Shown in pieces: positions 32,457 through 41,306 of a DNA stretch of 57,814 nucleotides (the first letter of the stretch is position 1; each line of letters opens with the position of its first letter). Origin of the DNA: an uncultured Oscillospiraceae bacterium (lineage in GTDB: Bacteria > Bacillota > Clostridia > Oscillospirales > Oscillospiraceae); the NCBI GenBank assembly GCA_910578505.1, contig CAJTPV010000020.1, forward strand, positions 1-57,814. The letters run 5' to 3'. The notes beneath the pieces were generated by a model. The model had not been told where the DNA came from and did no database searches. It was given only the letters and a program-made list of their open reading frames with translations. Both the position numbers and the translations under genes were made by a program.

Positions 32457-33979
32457 GCGCCAACCTCCTCCAATGTCATGCCGCCCATCATCAAGCCCAA
32501 CGTTTCAACAGAAAGGGACGGCGCATTCTCCACCACACCCATGATCTTTCCGCCCTGCATGACAGCGATCCGGTCTGATAGAGCCAGAATCTCCTCTAAA
32601 TCGGTAGAAATCAACAACACACTCTTCCCGCAGTCACGCCGCTCCAGCAGCCGCTGCCTGAGATATTCCGCCGCGCCAATGTCCAGGCCGCGGGTGGGCT
32701 GGCAGGCAATAGTCAGACTTCCCTCCGACTGCAGCTCCCGCGCCAAGATCATTTTTTGCTGGTTCCCGCCAGACAACAACCTCGCCTGGGTGGCGACCGA
32801 AGGCGTTTTTACCTGATAATCCCTGGTGAGCGCCTCCGCATTTCCGCGCATGCGGGCAAACTGCAGAATATGCGCTTTGGCAAAAGGGGCGCAGTAATAG
32901 CGGCGCAGCAGATAGTTCGAACAAACATCTGCGTCCATAATCAGGCCATCTTGGTGGCGATCCGCCGGAATATAGGTCAGCCCTATTTCCCAGCGTTTTC
33001 GGGAGGATAAATGGTCCAGGACAGTCCCGTTAAGAAGGATGCTGCCGCCGCTCTGCGTTCGCAGTCCAACCAAAATTTCGGCAAGCTCTAATTGTCCATT
33101 GCCGTCAACTCCGGCAATGCCTAAAATTTCTCCGCTGTACACAGTCAGATCAATGTGGCTAAGCTGCGCGATCCGATCGGGCCCCCACAGGGAAACGTCA
33201 CGGATCTCCAACACGGTGCGGCCCATATCTGCTGGTTTCCGGACATGCACTCCCTTCACAAGCTCCCGCCCAATCATATACTGGGACAACTCCCGTTCAT
33301 TGGTTCCAGCGGTTTCCAATGTACATACTCTTTTGCCATCCCTTAAGACGGTAACCCGATCGCTGATTTCCAGGATTTCCGAGAGATTATGGGCAATCAG
33401 GATAATACTGTGTCCCTCGTCCCGCAGCATCCGCAGAATTCTGAAAAATTCCTGAATTTCCTGCGGAGTAAGAACGGAAGTGGGCTCGTCGAGGATCAAA
33501 AGGTGGGCATTGCGAAAGAGCGCTTTCAGAATTTCTACCCGCTGCTGCTCTCCTACCGACAGACGGTCGATCCGTCTGTTCAAATCTACAGACAGCCCAT
33601 ACTTGCGGGAAAGCGCCTCGACCTTCGCAGCCAGCGCCTCTCTGCGGATCATGGGAAACCCCTCTGTCCGAAGCCCCAGGATAATGTTTTCTAGCGCCGT
33701 CATTTTTCGAACCAGCATAAAGTGCTGATGGACCATTCCAATTCCCAGAGCAATTGCTTCGCTGGGTTCGGCAATCTGCACAGGAGCGTCCTGCCAGAAA
33801 ATTTCACCCTCCTCTTGTTGGTAAAGGCCATAAAGAATATTCATCAGGGTGGTTTTCCCGGCGCCGTTTTCCCCCAGCAGTGCATGAATTTCCTTTTCCT
33901 TGACAGAGAGATCGACCTGGTCTACCGCACGCAAACCGGGAAATTCCTTTACGATCCCTCGCATTTCAAGTAGGGACAA
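32453..33979 (-). CDS. BMP-type nucleoside ABC transporter ATPase (two nucleotide-binding domains)
   Basis: A 508-residue protein with two ATPase domains. The first has Walker A GENGAGKTT and signature LSVGEQQRVEI. The second lacks a canonical Walker A (AGVDGNGQLELAE) but has LLSGGNQQKMILAREL. This asymmetry is normal for YufO/MglA-type proteins. TTG 33979 was chosen because GGGAGG sits 8 bases upstream; no well-placed ATG exists. Confidence 0.88.
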   Translation of the reverse strand: MSLLEMRGIVKEFPGLRAVDQVDLSVKEKEIHALLGENGAGKTTLMNILYGLYQQEEGEIFWQDAPVQIAEPSEAIALGIGMVHQHFMLVRKMTALENIILGLRTEGFPMIRREALAAKVEALSRKYGLSVDLNRRIDRLSVGEQQRVEILKALFRNAHLLILDEPTSVLTPQEIQEFFRILRMLRDEGHSIILIAHNLSEILEISDRVTVLRDGKRVCTLETAGTNERELSQYMIGRELVKGVHVRKPADMGRTVLEIRDVSLWGPDRIAQLSHIDLTVYSGEILGIAGVDGNGQLELAEILVGLRTQSGGSILLNGTVLDHLSSRKRWEIGLTYIPADRHQDGLIMDADVCSNYLLRRYYCAPFAKAHILQFARMRGNAEALTRDYQVKTPSVATQARLLSGGNQQKMILARELQSEGSLTIACQPTRGLDIGAAEYLRQRLLERRDCGKSVLLISTDLEEILALSDRIAVMQGGKIMGVVENAPSLSVETLGLMMGGMTLEEVGA

Positions 33980-34060
33980 GATTGATTCCTCCCTTCTGCA
34001 AATCAACAGGGCGATCTCTCTGCAGGCAGGCCCGCCATGAGGATCGCCCTGTATCGGCGG

Positions 34061-35092
34061 TTAGTCGTTGGTGACAGTTTCAATAACAGGGATAATCAAG
34101 GTTCCGTCCTTGATCTGCTGTATCAGAGATTCGATCTCTTCCTTAACTTCAGTGGGGATTTTGTCCTCAAAGCTGTGATAAGGGGCCAATTGTACGATCC
34201 CCTCGGCGAAGCCATAGGACTGAATACCCCCCTCAAATTTGCCGTCCACAGCGGCGCCTACAATGTACAAAAGCACATTTCCGAAGCTGTACATATCGCT
34301 GCAGACCACGGTATTCGGAGCCAGACTGTTCTGGTCAGCCGCCGCACCCATCGCCAGCTTGCCGCGCTCCTCACAGGCTTTGATCGCGCCGGTTCCAGCC
34401 GTATTTGCGCCATGACCGATAACATCCGCCCCCTGGTCTAACATGGCGGCGGCAGCCTCCTTGGCCAGGGCCACATCCGTAAAGGACTCACAGTAAGTAA
34501 TGAGCACTTTGGTGTCCGGATTTGCGGCCCTAGCGCCCATTTTAAACGCCTCGGCAGGCTTGATAATGGACGGCTGAGCAGGTCCGGCAACAAAGCCCAC
34601 CGTGCTGGTCTTGGAGATACGGGCCGCAAGGTATCCCAGGAGATACCTGCTCTGTTCGTTGGAGATCTTGCAGGAAAGGACATTTTCCGCCTCTACGCTG
34701 CCCTCAAATACCACAAACCTAGTATCCGGATACTTCTCTGCTGCGGACAGGCAGGGGTCGCCGAACTGGAAACCCAATCCAAAAATTAGGTTGTACCCCT
34801 GCGCAGCATAGTCGGTAACTGCAGCCTCCATATCCGTAGTTTGCAGATTTTCCGTGTAGGAGATCTCAACACCATACTGTTCTTTTGCAGTCATCAGACC
34901 ATCATAAGCCAGCTGGCACCATCCGCCATCGTTAGCAGGTCCTGTCAGGCAGAGCGCTATCTTCATGGGCTGTTCTGCGTCGTTATTAGCTGAGCTGTTG
35001 GACGAATCGTCCAGCTGAGACGGTCGCTCTCCGCAGCCGGACAGCGCCAGGACCAGAAGTACCGCAAGAAATGTTGACAAAAATCTTTTCAT
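34061..35092 (-). CDS. BmpA/PnrA-family nucleoside-binding lipoprotein
   Basis: A 343-residue lipoprotein (lipobox LSGC, C20) of the basic membrane protein family that binds purine nucleosides or related compounds. Motifs NDGGWCQLAYDGL and IFGLGFQFGDP, with VGFVAGPAQPSIIKPAEAF. First gene of the transporter operon; AGGAGG precedes the ATG. Neighbouring deaminase-type amidohydrolases support a nucleobase or nucleoside ligand. Confidence 0.88.
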   Translation of the reverse strand: MKRFLSTFLAVLLVLALSGCGERPSQLDDSSNSSANNDAEQPMKIALCLTGPANDGGWCQLAYDGLMTAKEQYGVEISYTENLQTTDMEAAVTDYAAQGYNLIFGLGFQFGDPCLSAAEKYPDTRFVVFEGSVEAENVLSCKISNEQSRYLLGYLAARISKTSTVGFVAGPAQPSIIKPAEAFKMGARAANPDTKVLITYCESFTDVALAKEAAAAMLDQGADVIGHGANTAGTGAIKACEERGKLAMGAAADQNSLAPNTVVCSDMYSFGNVLLYIVGAAVDGKFEGGIQSYGFAEGIVQLAPYHSFEDKIPTEVKEEIESLIQQIKDGTLIIPVIETVTND

Positions 35093-35155
35093 ATAGTGTT
35101 CCTCCTTTTTAGTTGAGAGAACTGCTGAACATGAACAGCACCACCCCTTGCGTAC

Positions 35156-35186
35156 ATTATCTGAAATATTCTTTCCTTTATGTCAA
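35156..35186 (-). promoter_or_regulatory. Candidate MerR-type promoter of the BMP transporter operon
   Basis: Minus strand TTGACA (35181-35186), 19-base spacer, GATAAT (35156-35161). A 19-base spacer is the hallmark of promoters activated by MerR proteins, and a MerR gene starts 90 bases away in the other direction. The sequence TTGACATAAAGG resembles TTGACATGAAGG at 36996. Confidence 0.5.
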
Positions 35187-35240
35187 CATTCAATATTTTG
35201 CATTTTTTTTAAAAACTTAAAGTCCCCTATAGATGGATAC

Positions 35241-35269
35241 TGGACAGTCTCCTCCAAACGTGTTATACT
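35241..35269 (+). promoter_or_regulatory. Promoter giving a leaderless mRNA for the MerR-fusion gene
   Basis: TGGACA (35241-35246), 17-base spacer, TATACT (35264-35269). The ATG at 35276 begins 7 bases after the -10, so transcription should start at or beside the A of the start codon. No ribosome-binding site is present. Confidence 0.6.
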
Positions 35270-35275
35270 GTGGTC

Positions 35276-36502
35276 ATGAAAATCGGAGAATTCTCAAATT
35301 TAACAGGGCTTCCAATCCTGACAGTGCGCCACTATATGGATATTGGACTGCTTTCCCCGCAGAAAGAGGAGCGCTATTGGAAATTTACAGAGGACGACAT
35401 GGCACGGGCTCAGGAGATTGCGAAATATAAGGACTGCGGGCTCTCCCTCTCGGCGATTGGAGAGATGCTGTCCCTGCGCGATCAGCTTCTGCGGCATCCA
35501 GAGAATGCATGCCTATCCCAGCAGCACAGGGCGCTGTTCACGCGCGAATTTGACCGTCTCCACAAAAGGCAGGCGGAACTTCTTTCCGCCCTGGACCGAC
35601 TGGAAGAGATGACACGCAGTTTGCGGGGACAGGTGGTGACGGAATCCTTCAACGGCATCCCCTTTGCGCTGTTTTCCCTAATATGCTGCCCAATGTGCAA
35701 CTCGCCTCTGGACTGGGAGGGCGTGCATATTATTTGCAATCAGGTGCGCGGAGGGCAGGGACGTTGCGCCTGCGGATTCCAGGCCGAGGTTTCTGATGAG
35801 GGCATACTGATTACCTCAGGCGCCCAGCGGCCGCTGGTCCCGGCAGTCGATTATCGGATGGCAACCCTGCGGCAGCGTACGCCCCAGGATGTCAGCTATA
35901 TTGAGAACTTCAACCAGTGGCTGATTCATCGGCTTGCAGAGCTGGATTTGAGCGGAAAAGTGATATTTGAGGACGTATTGAACACGGCTTGCTTTCTTTA
36001 CCGCGCCATTGGAGCATTGGACGAGAGCGCCTGCTATATCCTGTGCGATACGGATTTGGACGTGGTGCGCTACTACATGTCCAGTATTCGGGCTGCATAC
36101 CCGCACAGGAATATTCTTTTTTTAGTAGACGACGGAATCCATCATCCTCTGCGTCCCGGTTGTCTGGATGTTGTGATTGACTATGCTGCATCGGAAATTT
36201 ATCAAAAATATGGGTACCGCTCTTCCTCCACACCTTTGCGCCGCTATGCCCACAATGGTACGATGATTGCTGGCAGATTCTCCCGCCTGTGCAAAAAGCA
36301 GTTTGGGGAGCGGAACCCCGCTGAGTACAACCCACTGCGATACCGGCTGTCTGTTTTGCTGGAGGACATGGAACGCAACGGGATCCAAATTTATAATGAA
36401 AAAATTGGGTCCCGAGCCGTAGACACCTCTGTGTATATCGGCACGCTTCCGGGAGATATTTTAAAGCCGTATGCCTTTATTGGCCGTTGGAAGATTTCCT
36501 GA
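35276..36502 (+). CDS. MerR-family regulator with zinc-ribbon and methyltransferase-like C-terminus
   Basis: A 408-residue protein. The MerR DNA-binding domain (residues 1-75; MKIGEFSNLTGLPILTVRHY) and a coiled coil (about 88-120) are followed by cysteine pairs CCPMC (near 138) and CACGF (near 165) that could bind zinc. The region 195-330 has the alternating pattern of a degenerate Rossmann methyltransferase (KVIFEDVLNTACFLY, CYILCDTDLDVVRYY, CLDVVIDYAASE). It may sense a ligand with that fold. Its 3' end overlaps the convergent second MerR gene by 26 bases. Confidence 0.75.
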   Translation: MKIGEFSNLTGLPILTVRHYMDIGLLSPQKEERYWKFTEDDMARAQEIAKYKDCGLSLSAIGEMLSLRDQLLRHPENACLSQQHRALFTREFDRLHKRQAELLSALDRLEEMTRSLRGQVVTESFNGIPFALFSLICCPMCNSPLDWEGVHIICNQVRGGQGRCACGFQAEVSDEGILITSGAQRPLVPAVDYRMATLRQRTPQDVSYIENFNQWLIHRLAELDLSGKVIFEDVLNTACFLYRAIGALDESACYILCDTDLDVVRYYMSSIRAAYPHRNILFLVDDGIHHPLRPGCLDVVIDYAASEIYQKYGYRSSSTPLRRYAHNGTMIAGRFSRLCKKQFGERNPAEYNPLRYRLSVLLEDMERNGIQIYNEKIGSRAVDTSVYIGTLPGDILKPYAFIGRWKIS

Positions 36503-36857
36503 TGGTGTCGGTCTCCATTTGGCGCAGGCGCTTCTCCTGTTCCATCACTGCAGCCAATTCCTCCTGCAGCTGTTCTTTATGTTGACTGAGAAGGAGCATA
36601 TAGGCATCGACATCCGACTTTTGAGAGAGATTAAATTTGCGATGGAGTGTAAGAAGTTCCAAAATGTCATCCAACGAGAACTGGAGCTTCTTAAACTCCA
36701 TGACCCGCTCCATATCACTGATACAGGACTCCGGGAAAAGGTGCTGTCCGTTTCGCTTTTCAGGGATGAGAATCCCCCGTTGAATATAATAACGGATGGT
36801 GGATTGGGGGACGCCGAATCTCCTGGCAAATGAGCCGATCCTCATCAATGTTTCCAC
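36477..36857 (-). CDS. MerR-family transcriptional regulator (small)
   Basis: A 126-residue regulator: N-terminal HTH (MRIGSFARRFGVPQSTIRYYIQRGIL) and a long C-terminal coiled coil (YMLLLSQHKEQLQEELAAV). There are no effector-domain cysteines. GTG 36857 has AAAGGAG 8 bases upstream; ATG 36845 is an alternative. Divergent from the first amidohydrolase gene, whose promoter has a 19-base spacer. Confidence 0.85.
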   Translation of the reverse strand: METLMRIGSFARRFGVPQSTIRYYIQRGILIPEKRNGQHLFPESCISDMERVMEFKKLQFSLDDILELLTLHRKFNLSQKSDVDAYMLLLSQHKEQLQEELAAVMEQEKRLRQMETDTIRKSSNGQ

Positions 36858-36995
36858 AATATATGCTCCTTTGACTGATTTGGGCCGCCTGACCGGGCGG
36901 TCCTGTTTTTGTTTTATCTTGGAAAAGGGTGTATGCCTTTTGTCAGAATGTTTGGTTCTCTTTAAGTTTTTGTTGCAAATGCCCCAGATATATAC

Positions 36996-37026
36996 TTGAC
37001 ATGAAGGTTACAAGAATTGGTTTAAT
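36996..37026 (+). promoter_or_regulatory. Candidate MerR-type promoter of the amidohydrolase genes
   Basis: TTGACA (36996-37001), 19-base spacer, TTTAAT (37021-37026). The spacer length and the divergent small MerR gene suggest MerR-dependent activation. CTTG...CAAG forms a small dyad within the region. Confidence 0.5.
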
Positions 37027-37066
37027 AGACTTCACCTACCGAACTATACATCAAGGAGGGCCGCAT

Positions 37067-38467
37067 ATGCAAGACTTACTTTTAAAGAATGTTCGTTCCA
37101 TTGTGACCTGCGACGCCGAGGATCGAGTGCTCTATGATACGGACGTGCTGGTGAGAGGATCACAGATCGTGCAGATCGGAAAGGACCTGACGGCGGCGGA
37201 TGTCCGGGTGATCGACGGTCGGGATAAATTTATGTATCCAGGACTGATTAATACACATCACCACTTTTTCCAGGCGTTTGTCCGCAATCTGGTTACCATT
37301 GACCGGCCCAATATGACGGTGATGGAGTGGCTGGCGGAGGCCCAGAATACCTTCCAAATGGTGGACAGCGATGTGATTTATTACGCCTCCCTGACTGCGA
37401 TGGCGGACCTAATTAAGCACGGCTGTACGACCGCCTTTGACCATCAATATTTATATACGGCCCGCACTGGCACAGACCCCATTGACCGCCAATTGGAGGC
37501 CGCCGCAATGCTGGGAATGCGCTTCCACGCGGGACGCGGCGGAAGCACCCGATCTATTGAGGAGGGAAGTTTCGTTCCGCAGACGATGTGTGAAACGACG
37601 GATGCATTCCTATCCGATTGTGAGCGCCTAATCCATCAATATCATGATACCAGCCGTTTCTCTATGCGTCAGATTGCCATCGCCCCCACACAGCCCTTCA
37701 GCTGCAAGAAGGAAACCTTTATAGAGGCGGCTGCGTTGGCACGGCGGGAAGGCGTTCGCCTGCACACCCATCTCAACGAGGGAGAGGTGGCCCAGATGAT
37801 AGACCGCTGCGGCAAGCGTACACTGGCTTGGGCAGAGGAGACAGGGTTCATCGGGCCAGATGTCTGGATTGCCCACGGCAGAGAGACAACGCCGGAGGAG
37901 TATGCTGTACTGGCCAGGGAGGGAACTGGCATTTCCCATTGTCCGGCGGCCACCTTTTATGGCGCCACGGAGATGCTGGATATCCCCGCTATGCAGAAAG
38001 CAGGCATCCTGATTAGTCTAGGAACCGATGGGTGTTCTACCAATGAGGGTTCCAATATGCTGGAAACGCTGCGGCTGGCCTATTTAATGCAGACATTCCG
38101 CAATACAAAGCGCACAGGTTGTCCTCGGCCTTACGACATCCTGAAGTTGGGTACCGTCAACGGTGCTAAGACCCTTGGACGGGATGATATCGGCATGATT
38201 GCAGAAAAAATGGCGGCGGATTTTTTCCTGATTGATATAGGCGCTCTGGAGTATGCGGGAGCGCTTCACGATCCCAAAAACATCTTGCCAAAGCTGGGAG
38301 TTTCCGGCCCCGTGTGGATGACGGTAATCAACGGGCGGGTAGTGTTTGAAAACGGAGTTCTTCCCGGAATTGACGAGCGCCGTCTGGCCCGGGAGGGGGA
38401 GGCTGTTTGTACAAAGGTGCTGCGCCGTCCATGCAGGGTATTCCAGCGCCTGGCTGAAGAAATGTGA
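37067..38467 (+). CDS. Amidohydrolase, 8-oxoguanine/purine deaminase-like
   Basis: A 466-residue metal-dependent hydrolase of the AtzA/TrzN/8-oxoguanine deaminase group. The metal site includes NTHHHFFQAF (near 63), HTHLNEGEVA (near 236), the histidine in AHGRETTPEE and the aspartate in LGTDGCSTNEG. 8-oxoguanine deaminases share the HHHFFQ and TDGCSTNEG patterns. AAGGAGGG precedes the ATG. Followed 7 bases later by a second amidohydrolase; the linked nucleoside transporter supports purine salvage. Confidence 0.8.
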   Translation: MQDLLLKNVRSIVTCDAEDRVLYDTDVLVRGSQIVQIGKDLTAADVRVIDGRDKFMYPGLINTHHHFFQAFVRNLVTIDRPNMTVMEWLAEAQNTFQMVDSDVIYYASLTAMADLIKHGCTTAFDHQYLYTARTGTDPIDRQLEAAAMLGMRFHAGRGGSTRSIEEGSFVPQTMCETTDAFLSDCERLIHQYHDTSRFSMRQIAIAPTQPFSCKKETFIEAAALARREGVRLHTHLNEGEVAQMIDRCGKRTLAWAEETGFIGPDVWIAHGRETTPEEYAVLAREGTGISHCPAATFYGATEMLDIPAMQKAGILISLGTDGCSTNEGSNMLETLRLAYLMQTFRNTKRTGCPRPYDILKLGTVNGAKTLGRDDIGMIAEKMAADFFLIDIGALEYAGALHDPKNILPKLGVSGPVWMTVINGRVVFENGVLPGIDERRLAREGEAVCTKVLRRPCRVFQRLAEEM

Positions 38468-38474
38468 GGTTTTT

Positions 38475-39833
38475 ATGGTGCAGTTGAACCAACCTGTTGT
38501 TCCATGCGATCTGTTGATTCGGGACTGTTCCGCCGTCCTGCCTGACTTCCATCTGCTGGAGGATGCCGCAATTGCAGTCGGGAGCAAGCGAATATTGGAA
38601 ATTGGACCTGCAAGCCAGGTTTGTCCCAAGTACACGCCGCAATCCGTCATCTGGGCTGCCGGCAAACTCGCCATGCCTGGTATGTATGATTGCCACACAC
38701 ATACGGTTCAGCAGCTGCTCAAGGGTGGAACTGTGGATGAACCGCCGATCATCTGGAGGCGCATTCTCGTCCCCTACGAGTCCCACATGACACACGAGGA
38801 TCGCTATCATGCCGCCAGACTCTACTGCCTGCAGGCATTGAAGGCAGGCATTACGATGTTTGCAGATGCTGGAAGTATGGATATGTCCGGGACAATTCAG
38901 GCTGCCTCGGAAACCGGAATCCGAGCCGCTGTTGCCAGAGTTGGCCGGGATCTGGACCCAGAGCTTCCGTCATGCATGTGCGATCCCAACGCAGAGCAGG
39001 CAATTGAGGCAATGGAACAATTGTATAAGAGCTATCATAACAGCGCTGACGGCAGAATTCATATTTGGTTTTCGCTTTCTTCCCCCATGTCCTCGTCTCC
39101 GCAGTTAGTAGAAGGGGTGGCCTTGTCCGCACGGCAGAGAAAGACAGGCATCCACATCCATCTGGGAGAGCACCCCGCCGAGGTGCAGACGTGCCTGTCC
39201 CGCTGGGGGCTGCGCCCACCTGCATTTCTGGATCGGTATGGCGCGCTGGGGAGCAATGTTATTGCGGCCCACTGCATCCAGATTACGGATTTCGATGTAC
39301 GTTTAATGGCAGAAAGAGGACTCCATGTGATTCACTGCCCTACAGCGAACCTGCCTACCCAAGGGATTCCAAAGCTGCTGGCAGAACGCGCAGCCGGACT
39401 GAACATTGCATTGGGAAACGATGGGGCGACCAGCGCTAAGCAGGATATGTTCGGGCAGGTGCAGCTATTGAAATATGTTGCCCAGGCATCTTATGGGACG
39501 CCAGTCTTCGAGCCAACCGTCCTGCCGCTGGCGGAGGCGTTCCGTATGATTACCGCAAATGGGGCAAAGGCTCTCGGAATGAGTGGGATATCTGGAGAAT
39601 TGGCAGAGGGAATGCTGGCGGATATTGTCCTTCTGAAAATAAAGGATGTCAGCTATCTGCCCACGCGAAACCTCCTGCATACAATGATGATGGTTGCTTC
39701 CTCACAGGATGTATCCGATGTAATTATCAATGGCAACGTAATCCTCAGAGATGGAAAGTTTACGAAACTGGACGAGGAGGAAATCCTTTGCAGGGGGATA
39801 CAGCAAATGAAACATCTTTTAAGTCGTACTTAG
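38475..39833 (+). CDS. Amidohydrolase family deaminase (second copy, divergent)
   Basis: A 452-residue relative of the previous enzyme and of MtaD-type deaminases. Metal ligands: H-x-H in MYDCHTHTVQQ (near 75), HIHLGEHPAE, the histidine in AAHCIQITD and the aspartate in LGNDGATSAKQDMF. Low resemblance to its neighbour implies a different substrate. The start at ATG 38475 is preceded by GAGG. Cotranscribed with the upstream gene. Confidence 0.82.
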   Translation: MVQLNQPVVPCDLLIRDCSAVLPDFHLLEDAAIAVGSKRILEIGPASQVCPKYTPQSVIWAAGKLAMPGMYDCHTHTVQQLLKGGTVDEPPIIWRRILVPYESHMTHEDRYHAARLYCLQALKAGITMFADAGSMDMSGTIQAASETGIRAAVARVGRDLDPELPSCMCDPNAEQAIEAMEQLYKSYHNSADGRIHIWFSLSSPMSSSPQLVEGVALSARQRKTGIHIHLGEHPAEVQTCLSRWGLRPPAFLDRYGALGSNVIAAHCIQITDFDVRLMAERGLHVIHCPTANLPTQGIPKLLAERAAGLNIALGNDGATSAKQDMFGQVQLLKYVAQASYGTPVFEPTVLPLAEAFRMITANGAKALGMSGISGELAEGMLADIVLLKIKDVSYLPTRNLLHTMMMVASSQDVSDVIINGNVILRDGKFTKLDEEEILCRGIQQMKHLLSRT

Positions 39834-39883
39834 AATCGATATCCATAACCGAAGCTATCGGATGGACGAGGAATCTTGTTGTC

Positions 39884-39926
39884 TATAGCAGTCTGCAAAA
39901 TTGCTGCCACTTTGTCAGGAATTTTG
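39884..39926. repeat. Internally deleted copy of the dispersed inverted-repeat element
   Basis: TATAGCAGTCTGCAAAATTG (left end) is joined directly to GCCACTTTGTCAGGAATTTTG (near the right end), so about 50 bases including the hairpin core are missing compared with 30288-30390. The last terminal bases are also lost. Confidence 0.7.
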
Positions 39927-39963
39927 AAAAAATCACAGGAAAACCAGTTATCTGGGCAAAAGC

Positions 39964-40005
39964 AAGCAGAACGGCACCGGGAATATTTCTCGGGCCGTTC
40001 TGCTT
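39964..40005 (+). terminator. Terminator after the amidohydrolase genes
   Basis: 12-bp stem AAGCAGAACGGC / GCCGTTCTGCTT followed by TGTTTC. Lies 130 bases past the second amidohydrolase. The remaining gap up to 40237 holds no gene that I can see. Confidence 0.7.
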
Positions 40006-40237
40006 GTTTCAGCGGATCATGATAAATGCAGCCAGCGGCAGGAACGTACTTTCTGCCGCCGGCGCTTTGTTTAGCAGACAAAGTCAGCGCAGTGCATAAG
40101 TGCTTTTCCTGCTGCGCTCCATATCCGCATATCTTCCAAATAATTCATCCTGTTTCTGTATAAAGTCACAAACTTTTCGTCTGTTTGCCTACCAAAGCAC
40201 ATCCTATTCATTCCGTTTATGGATAGCCATACGCAAA

Positions 40238-41157
40238 TCAAAATAGCTGCTTGAACGAATCCAGCAGCTCCGCAGCCACATCCGTCAACGGCAGGCGGCG
40301 GGACTTGATATAGCCATACTGTGCGGAGACGGTACAATCTGCCAGGCGCAGCAGGCGGATATCCGGCCAGGCCCTCCTGCTCTGGAACGCCTCCGGCAGA
40401 TCGGCAATCAGCCCCACTGCCGTCGTATTCTGGATGATGCTGTAAAATAAATTGCTGTAATTGACCTTCACCTCTCCGTTGACCCGGTTGCCCAGGCCAA
40501 GGACGTGGGGCAGGCAGTGGCTGGGGTCCTCAGCGGCGCTGCCGTACTCCACCACGGTGAAGGGAAACAACTCCCGTATGGAGATCCCGCCGGTCCTGTC
40601 ATACAGCGGATTCTGGTGACCAACTACCGCGCAGATCGGCGCGTCACAGATGGGGTAATAGTCGATGGAGCGGTCAGCCAACTTCCGCTGGATGTTCTTC
40701 AAATAGGTGGAAACCGTCCCGATTACGGCAAAATCGACCTGACAGCTCTCTACCAGCGGAAGCAGCTCGCTCAAATAGGAGTAGTTCCGAAAAGAGAAAT
40801 TGACAGGGATGCCGTTATAGCGCTTGACCAGATTGGCAAACACCGGCGTGGTCCAATTGCTGTTCAGCGTGGCGACCCGCAGCGAGAGCCGGGCAGGATA
40901 GTCCGGGGTGTGGAGGAATTGTGCCAGCTGTTCATACTCCCGCTTGATAATGCGGAAATGATCAATGACTGCATTTCCTTCCGGCGTGGGGATCACGCCG
41001 GAGGCAGAGCGGATAAACAGCGGAAACCCCAGCTCCCGCTCGATCTGCTTGACGGCATGGCTCAGGTTGGGCTGGGATACATAGAGATTCCGCGCGGCCT
41101 GGCTGAAAGAGCCGGTATCCGCAATCTCCACCGCGTAAAAAATTGTTCAATCTTCAC
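40238..41157 (-). pseudogene. LysR-family regulator with a one-base frameshift near the start
   Basis: The body (residues ADTGSFSQAARNLYVSQPNLSHAVKQ onward) is a normal LysR regulator ending KQLF. The natural start is GTG 41157 with GGAGGG 8 bases upstream, encoding MKIEQFF. The run of six T at 41142-41137 (minus strand) is one short: seven would give MKIEQFFYAVEIADTGSF, the expected LysR beginning. As written, translation from GTG 41157 leaves frame after codon 7. A GTG at 41131 restarts in frame but removes the first helix. Either a real mutation, phase variation or a sequencing slip. Confidence 0.8.
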
Positions 41158-41306
41158 AATTTGCCCTCCGTTCCGCTGGACCTATTCACACTTTTTATCT
41201 ATATAAATCGAAATTATATATTTGCCGTCAAAAAAAGTCAAGTGTACAATATGAACAAGCCAACGCAGCGAATAAATGCTGATTTTATGCAAAAGGGAGG
41301 GTATAC

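Noticed and set aside
30452..33979. Ribose or branched-chain amino-acid ABC transporter
   Set aside because: The binding protein is clearly BmpA/PnrA-like and both permeases match the nucleoside-type pair.
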